Assembly (NCBI RefSeq): GCF_900111885.1
Contig: NZ_FOKG01000018.1
Location: 1-64,000 of the forward strand
Length of the DNA: 64,000 bases
Direction: 5' to 3'
Origin: Amycolatopsis marina
Lineage (GTDB): Bacteria; Actinomycetota; Actinomycetes; Mycobacteriales; Pseudonocardiaceae
Shown: positions 59,858 to 64,000 of the stretch, one piece after another
Numbering within the stretch: the stretch's first letter is position 1
How the letters are laid out: the number at the start of each line of letters is the position of its first letter
Notes under the pieces: model-generated
Database searches by the model: none
What the model was told of the DNA's origin: nothing
What the model saw: only the letters and a program-made list of their open reading frames with translations
Position numbers and translations under genes: made by a program

Positions 59858-61084
59858 CTATCCGGCGATGCCAACTCGCTGACAGAGGTCGTGCACGTCC
59901 GTCGCCAGTCCGGTTGGCGGTCTACGACGAAGGTCGAGCAGCATCTCCCGTGCGAAGCCGTTGTAGCGGATGGTTTCGTGCGCCGTGCGCTCGGACGTGT
60001 TCAGCAGAGCCCACACCGCTGGCCGCTCACCACGCTGAGCGTGGCTGCGGGCGACCTCGATCAGATGCCGGCTCCTCCGGGCGAGCGAAGGTATCCCTGC
60101 GGCGTCGACCGCGTCAGCCGCTCGTAATGCCTCGCCCGCACGACGCAACTCGACGCCAAGAGTAACGGCGTGTGCCCCCATAATCAGCTGCGAGAAGCTG
60201 GTCTGGATGTGTCGATAGCCCGGGCCGAGCAGCCGCGCTGTTCGCTCAGCGCGCTCCCAGTGCCTCCATGCGTCACCATGACGGCCCCGGCGTGCGTGCA
60301 CATAGGCGATCTCCGCCTCGAGCGCGCCTGTCATCCCGCGCCAGTCCGCTGGTGCCGCGTCGAGGTGCGGCTCAAGCTGAGTGATCGCATCGCGTGCCAG
60401 TGCCAGCGCTTCATCCCAACGCCCGGCATCCCGAAGTGCCTGCACCATCGCCCACGCTCCGCCGGCGATCACGTACGGATCGTCGGCCTCTTGGCCCTCG
60501 GTGAGAGCTCGATCAGCCACCATCCACACCAGCTCTGGCGCTGGCTGGTACGCGACGTAGAAATCTGCGAGCTGGTAGACGCCGGAGAGAACACGACGGG
60601 CATCGCGGCGTTCTTCACCGCGCAAGGTACGCACGGCGCGTTGTGCGTCTCGGATCAGGCTGGGCAGAAATGAGCCGAGTTGTGAACGGTGGTCAGGGGA
60701 GGCGTGCCGCACCCGCCATGCCTGTTCGAGGCGACTCTTCAGGTGTGCGACGTCAGGTGCACCGTCGGCATCCGGGGTAACTCGGTACTCAGTGAGCGCA
60801 GCCTGTACCGCGCCGAGCGCGGCGTGCTGGTCGCCTGCGAACAGTTCGACGGAGACCGCATGTCCGTTGCCGGTGAGCACAGCGAGATCGGTGAGTTCGA
60901 GCGCGTGCGCGATCTTGAGAAGCATGGACAGGCGCGGAGTCTGCAATCGCCCGTTCTCGACGGCTTTGATCCACTCGGCAGACTTTCCTACGAGCCCTCC
61001 CAGAACCGGGCGGGAAATTCCGCGTCGCTCACGGTGTGCCTTGATGCGATTGCCAATGTGCATGTCGTTGTCTGGCTGTGGCAT
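59858..61084 (-). CDS. XRE-family HTH regulator with TPR-like C-terminus
   Basis: ATG 61084, with AAGGA upstream, gives 408 residues; ATG 61063 is an alternative. The HTH is at residues 9-62 (IGNRIKAHRERRGISRPVLG ... SAEWIKAVENGRL). From about 100 to the end the chain is all helical with TPR-like pairs (AWAMVQALRDAGRWDEALAL, HARRGRHGDAWRHWERAERT). Such regulators often sense peptides. It heads the cluster of small genes, the GRDP-like protein and the kinase-like protein. Confidence 0.88.
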   Translation of the reverse strand: MPQPDNDMHIGNRIKAHRERRGISRPVLGGLVGKSAEWIKAVENGRLQTPRLSMLLKIAHALELTDLAVLTGNGHAVSVELFAGDQHAALGAVQAALTEYRVTPDADGAPDVAHLKSRLEQAWRVRHASPDHRSQLGSFLPSLIRDAQRAVRTLRGEERRDARRVLSGVYQLADFYVAYQPAPELVWMVADRALTEGQEADDPYVIAGGAWAMVQALRDAGRWDEALALARDAITQLEPHLDAAPADWRGMTGALEAEIAYVHARRGRHGDAWRHWERAERTARLLGPGYRHIQTSFSQLIMGAHAVTLGVELRRAGEALRAADAVDAAGIPSLARRSRHLIEVARSHAQRGERPAVWALLNTSERTAHETIRYNGFAREMLLDLRRRPPTGLATDVHDLCQRVGIAG

Positions 61085-61227
61085 ATGAACCCACATCCTT
61101 CGCGGAGTCGACCTCGTTTCGCATCCCCCGTCAACCGGACGGTCTCCGCGAAGAGGCACACCAGGGTAGCCAGCTCATGACAGGGTGAACATGGTCCCCG
61201 TGTCCGATATAGGAGATTGAGACCTCG

Positions 61228-62172
61228 TCAGAAGTCAGGAAGCAGAACGACCTTGCCTCGCAGGGTTCCGGCCGCGCTGCGTTCGTGCACGTCGGGGAGT
61301 TGTCGCAGCGGAAGCCTGCCACCGACGTCGACCCGCAGCTCACCGGCATCGACCCGTCGGACGAGCTCGGCCAACTCATGGGCGTCACCGCGCGCGGACA
61401 TACCCACCACCCGTGTTCCGGTTTCCTCCGGAGCAGGCTCGGGAGGAACGGCGGTCACGAACACACCGCCCGGATTCACCCGGCCGAGCAGGGACCGCAG
61501 ATCGGCTGTGGTGGACTGCGACGTCGGTACCAGGTTCAGTACCGCGTCCACCGGATCGGTGACGATGTCGCGCACGCCGGTCTCGGTGTGGTCGATGAGT
61601 TCGTCTGCACCATGTTCGCGAACGGCGTCGATGCTGCGCGGGCCCGCAGTTGCGACCACTGTCGCTCCGGCCCGCTTCGCAAGTTGGACAGCCAGCCTGC
61701 CCACCGCACCGCCGGCGCCATTGATCAGGATGCGTTGTCCCGGCCGTAGATCGGCGTGTTCGAACAGGGCTTGCCACGCGGTGAGTGCCACCAGGGGTAG
61801 TGCCGCGGCGTCGGCGAGGGAGAGTGCGGTAGGCGCGGCGGTGAGCAGGTTCGCCGGCGCCAGCACGAACTCGGCAGCCGCGCCGGTGGCCGTCATCGGC
61901 AGGAAACCGACGACGGGGTCTCCCACGCCGCAGCTCGTTACTCCGCGGCCCACTTCGGCTACCGTGCCCGCAACGTCCAGGCCGGGAGTGTGGGGGAGAC
62001 CCACCGGGAACACCTGTCGCATACGGCCCGCTCGGATGTCCACCTCGACCGGGTTGAACGAGGTTCCCGCGACCCGCACCAGCACCTGCCCTGGTCCCGG
62101 ACTCGGCAGGTCGACGTCCTCGACGCGCAGGACGTCGGCATCTCCGTGCTCGTGGTAGCGCACCGCCTTCAC
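61228..62172 (-). CDS. NADP-dependent zinc-less alcohol dehydrogenase/quinone oxidoreductase
   Basis: 314 residues, GTG start at 62172. An MDR-superfamily enzyme: KAVRYHEHGDADVLRVEDV opening, TPGLDVAGTVAEVG, and INGAGGAVGRLAVQLAKRAGA as the NADP-binding loop. Zinc ligands of classic alcohol dehydrogenases are missing, so quinone or enone reduction is likely. It is a single gene with promoter regions on both sides. Confidence 0.92.
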   Translation of the reverse strand: MKAVRYHEHGDADVLRVEDVDLPSPGPGQVLVRVAGTSFNPVEVDIRAGRMRQVFPVGLPHTPGLDVAGTVAEVGRGVTSCGVGDPVVGFLPMTATGAAAEFVLAPANLLTAAPTALSLADAAALPLVALTAWQALFEHADLRPGQRILINGAGGAVGRLAVQLAKRAGATVVATAGPRSIDAVREHGADELIDHTETGVRDIVTDPVDAVLNLVPTSQSTTADLRSLLGRVNPGGVFVTAVPPEPAPEETGTRVVGMSARGDAHELAELVRRVDAGELRVDVGGRLPLRQLPDVHERSAAGTLRGKVVLLPDF

Positions 62173-62613
62173 CCCAGGACCTCCTCCTGCGTGTGCCGAT
62201 CAATATCGTCGCAGCAGTGGCAACCGGTTTGTCGCCGCGTGTGCGCTCGTCGGTGGTTTAGGACCTCACGGGCTCCTGCCACAGCGCTACCGTGGCGCAG
62301 GCCGCCGCGAGCAGCCAGACAACGGGCCCGGACAGTCCGCCCAGCGGGTCGACGTGGCCGGCTATGTGACCCGCCGGCCGAGCCTCACGGACCGGCATGC
62401 CCAGGTGATCGAGGTCGCCGCCAGCCACAACGAGTGGAGGTGCGAGATCTGGCAGCCGGTCACGACGGAGGCGAACGCGGTGCTCGGCTCGCTGCCTGGC
62501 ACGGATCTGCGGGGGATGGCGGCAACACTGCAGCGCCTCGCCGAGGTGACCTATGACCAGGCGCGGAACCTGTTGGCGCCCACTCAGATCGGCTCCGTCA
62601 GCCACGATGCCGT
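62173..62613. other. 441-bp gap with possible gene remnants
   Basis: Between the oxidoreductase start and the TetR stop no complete gene can be supported. On the plus strand a frame encodes HNEWRCEIWQPVTTEANAVL and LRGMAATLQRLAEVTYDQAR, which looks protein-like, but it runs 170 bp into the TetR gene. On the minus strand a C-terminal-looking LSGPVVWLLAAACATVALWQ ends at 62258. Both may be eroded genes. Confidence 0.4.
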
Positions 62614-63195
62614 TCAGGGAAACACGATGCGCTCGACCGCCGCCGTGACAAGTCGTTCGCGCTCGGCCTCCGAAAGCACGTCCGGCAGCGTGAGCTGCTC
62701 CACGATCAGCCAGTTGAACGCCAAGTACAGCAGGCGGACGGCGGTCGCATCCCCCGGCAGGCCAGAGCCCTCGTGATAGGCGACGTTGGCGTCGATGTCG
62801 GCGCGGACACGTTCGGTCAGCACGGCGCGTAGCGCGGGGCGGCGGGTCGCCTCGAGCCGCAGTTCGAGGAGCGCGAGGTAGCCGCTGCGAAATGCGCTGA
62901 CGCGACCGACCAGTTCCCGCATCAGGAACGTGTAGGTCCGCACATCCGCGTCTGCCGCCCGCTGGCGCGCGATCAGCTCGTCGTCGGGCTGAAGCCGTTC
63001 GTAGACCCGGGCACCGGCCTGCGTGAGCAGGTCATCGCGGTTGGCGAAGTAGTTGGAAGCCGTGCCGGGCGGCACCGCGGCCTCGGTGTCCACGGCCCGG
63101 AACGTCAGCCCTCGTGCGCCGTCCTTCGCCAGCACCTCGATGGCGGCGTCGACGAGAGCCGCCCGTCGCTCGTTGTTCCTGCGCACCATCGACAC
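62614..63195 (-). CDS. TetR-family transcriptional regulator
   Basis: 193 residues from GTG 63195 (ATG 63189 is also possible). The HTH is RGLTFRAVDTEAAVPPGTASNYFANRDDLL (about 27-56). The C-terminal domain is helical with FLMRELVGRVSAF and LYLAFNWLIVEQL. Position 72 bp behind the desaturase stop on the same strand suggests regulation of lipid genes, but this is only positional. Confidence 0.92.
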   Translation of the reverse strand: MSMVRRNNERRAALVDAAIEVLAKDGARGLTFRAVDTEAAVPPGTASNYFANRDDLLTQAGARVYERLQPDDELIARQRAADADVRTYTFLMRELVGRVSAFRSGYLALLELRLEATRRPALRAVLTERVRADIDANVAYHEGSGLPGDATAVRLLYLAFNWLIVEQLTLPDVLSEAERERLVTAAVERIVFP

Positions 63196-63267
63196 CGCTT
63201 CACAGGTAGCCCGTAACCACTACATGCACAGTACTCTGTCGGTCGTGCAAGGGGTGGGGCCGCCACG

Positions 63268-64000
63268 TCACGGCTGGCGGAGCTTCTCCAGCCGCTGCGG
63301 TGTCGGCCACCGGACCTTCCAGGCCCAGCCGAGCCGCTCGAACAACCGGATGACCGCGGCGGAGATGTCCAGCTGCCCGCGCTCGACCCCGTGTCGCGCA
63401 CAGGTGGGATCGGCGTGGTGGGAGTTGTGCCACGACTCACCGAACGACGCGATCGCCAAGGGCCAGAAGTTCGCGGAGCGGTCACGGCTGCGGAAGGGAC
63501 GCTCGCCCAGCATGTGGCAGATCGAGTTGACCGACCACGTGACGTGGTGCAACAACGCGATCCGCACGAGTCCCGCCCAGAAGAAGCCGGTCAGCGCCCC
63601 CGTCCAGGACCACGTCAGCAGTCCGCCGAGCAGGGCAGGGAGCAGCAGGGTTGCCGCACTGAGCAGGGGGAACAGGCGGTTCACGCGGACGATGTCGCGG
63701 TCGGCGAGCAGGTCTGGGGCGAACCGTTCGATGTTGGTCATGTCCCGGTCGAACAGCCAGCCCACGTGGGCGTGCCAGAATCCCTTGACCAGCGCGGTCG
63801 CGGTCGTACCGAACCGCCACGGCGAGTGCGGATCACCCTCCCTGTCCGCGTAGGCGTGGTGCCTGCGGTGATCGGCGACCCAACTGATGACCGGGCCCTG
63901 CATGGCCATACTGCCTGCCACCGCCAGCCCGATCCGCAGTGGCCGCACCGTCCGGAACGACCCGTGGGTGAAATACCGGTGGAACCCGACCGTCACCCCG
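63268..64000 (-). CDS. Acyl-CoA/fatty-acid desaturase (partial, N-terminus off the right edge)
   Basis: The visible 243 residues hold the iron-binding His boxes of delta-9 type desaturases: GFHRYFTH (HxxxxH), DHRRHHAY and NSHHADP (HxxHH). Two membrane pairs are seen (LRIGLAVAGSMAMQ, LLSAATLLLPALLGGLL). The N-terminal membrane segment and start are beyond 64000. It introduces double bonds into membrane fatty acids. No neighbour on the left shares its strand except the TetR gene. Confidence 0.93.
   Translation of the reverse strand, partial: GVTVGFHRYFTHGSFRTVRPLRIGLAVAGSMAMQGPVISWVADHRRHHAYADREGDPHSPWRFGTTATALVKGFWHAHVGWLFDRDMTNIERFAPDLLADRDIVRVNRLFPLLSAATLLLPALLGGLLTWSWTGALTGFFWAGLVRIALLHHVTWSVNSICHMLGERPFRSRDRSANFWPLAIASFGESWHNSHHADPTCARHGVERGQLDISAAVIRLFERLGWAWKVRWPTPQRLEKLRQP

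Noticed and set aside
62354-62776. Plus-strand frame of 140 codons
   Set aside because: Its first half looks protein-like but its second half is antisense to the TetR gene. It is recorded as a possible remnant in the gap.

Overview
The window is a GC-rich, densely coded stretch of actinobacterial chromosome. MptB-type mannosyltransferase, F420-dependent enzymes, DUF3090/SCO1664 and DUF3097 proteins, WYL and TioE-type regulators and many GTG/TTG starts point to the Pseudonocardiaceae (Amycolatopsis, Saccharomonospora or Prauserella-like). The genus is an inference from gene content and style, not from a marker gene. No rRNA, tRNA or CRISPR array was seen.

Layout. 0-0.3 kb: the end of a transposase and nested hairpins. 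0.3-14.2 kb (mostly minus strand): malate dehydrogenase, a FUSC membrane protein, two tandem GH92 alpha-mannosidases that have exchanged sequence, and an M55/M20 peptidase pair. 14.3-22 kb (plus): a pentapeptide protein, a TetR regulator and a complete oligopeptide/dipeptide-type ABC importer (binding protein, two permeases, fused double ATPase). 22-24.4 kb: mptB and an F420/PPOX protein, bounded by palindromic repeats. 24.6-38 kb is ordinary core: an amidohydrolase, LD-carboxypeptidase with an S9 peptidase, the DUF3090-SCO1664 pair, hydrolases, kinase-like proteins, and NfeD with an SPFH protein ending at a strong terminator. 38-48.8 kb is regulator-rich: CGNR, two WYL, HxlR and LuxR proteins, an F420/NADP-type reductase, an MFS protein fused to a degenerate thymidylate-kinase domain, and a FAD protein.

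48.8-51.6 kb is the most unusual part: a small zinc-motif membrane protein and a zinc-finger/coiled-coil protein stand beside a divergently transcribed tyrosine recombinase. The 210-bp gap between the coiled-coil gene and the recombinase holds a 28-bp site with the 11-6-11 geometry of dif, plus a 13-bp stem hairpin. I read this as a candidate self-contained recombination or segregation module.

51.7-64 kb is accessory: a MarR-regulated exporter with a probable leaderless promoter, two eroded genes, a secreted PE-PPE/cutinase-like hydrolase, a tandem-HTH MerR (TioE-like) protein that seems to start at CTG, small stress-type enzymes, and an XRE/TPR regulator followed by two tiny genes, a glycine-rich-domain protein and a kinase-like protein. 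An oxidoreductase, a TetR protein and the C-terminal part of an acyl-CoA desaturase close the window.

Several genes probably work together. The GH92 enzymes sit behind a LacI-type operator and would release mannose from alpha-mannans. The M55 and M20 peptidases are translationally coupled. The ABC genes form one operon with overlapping stop and start codons. Local regulators (TetR, HxlR, MarR, WYL) each lie next to inverted repeats that could be their operators.
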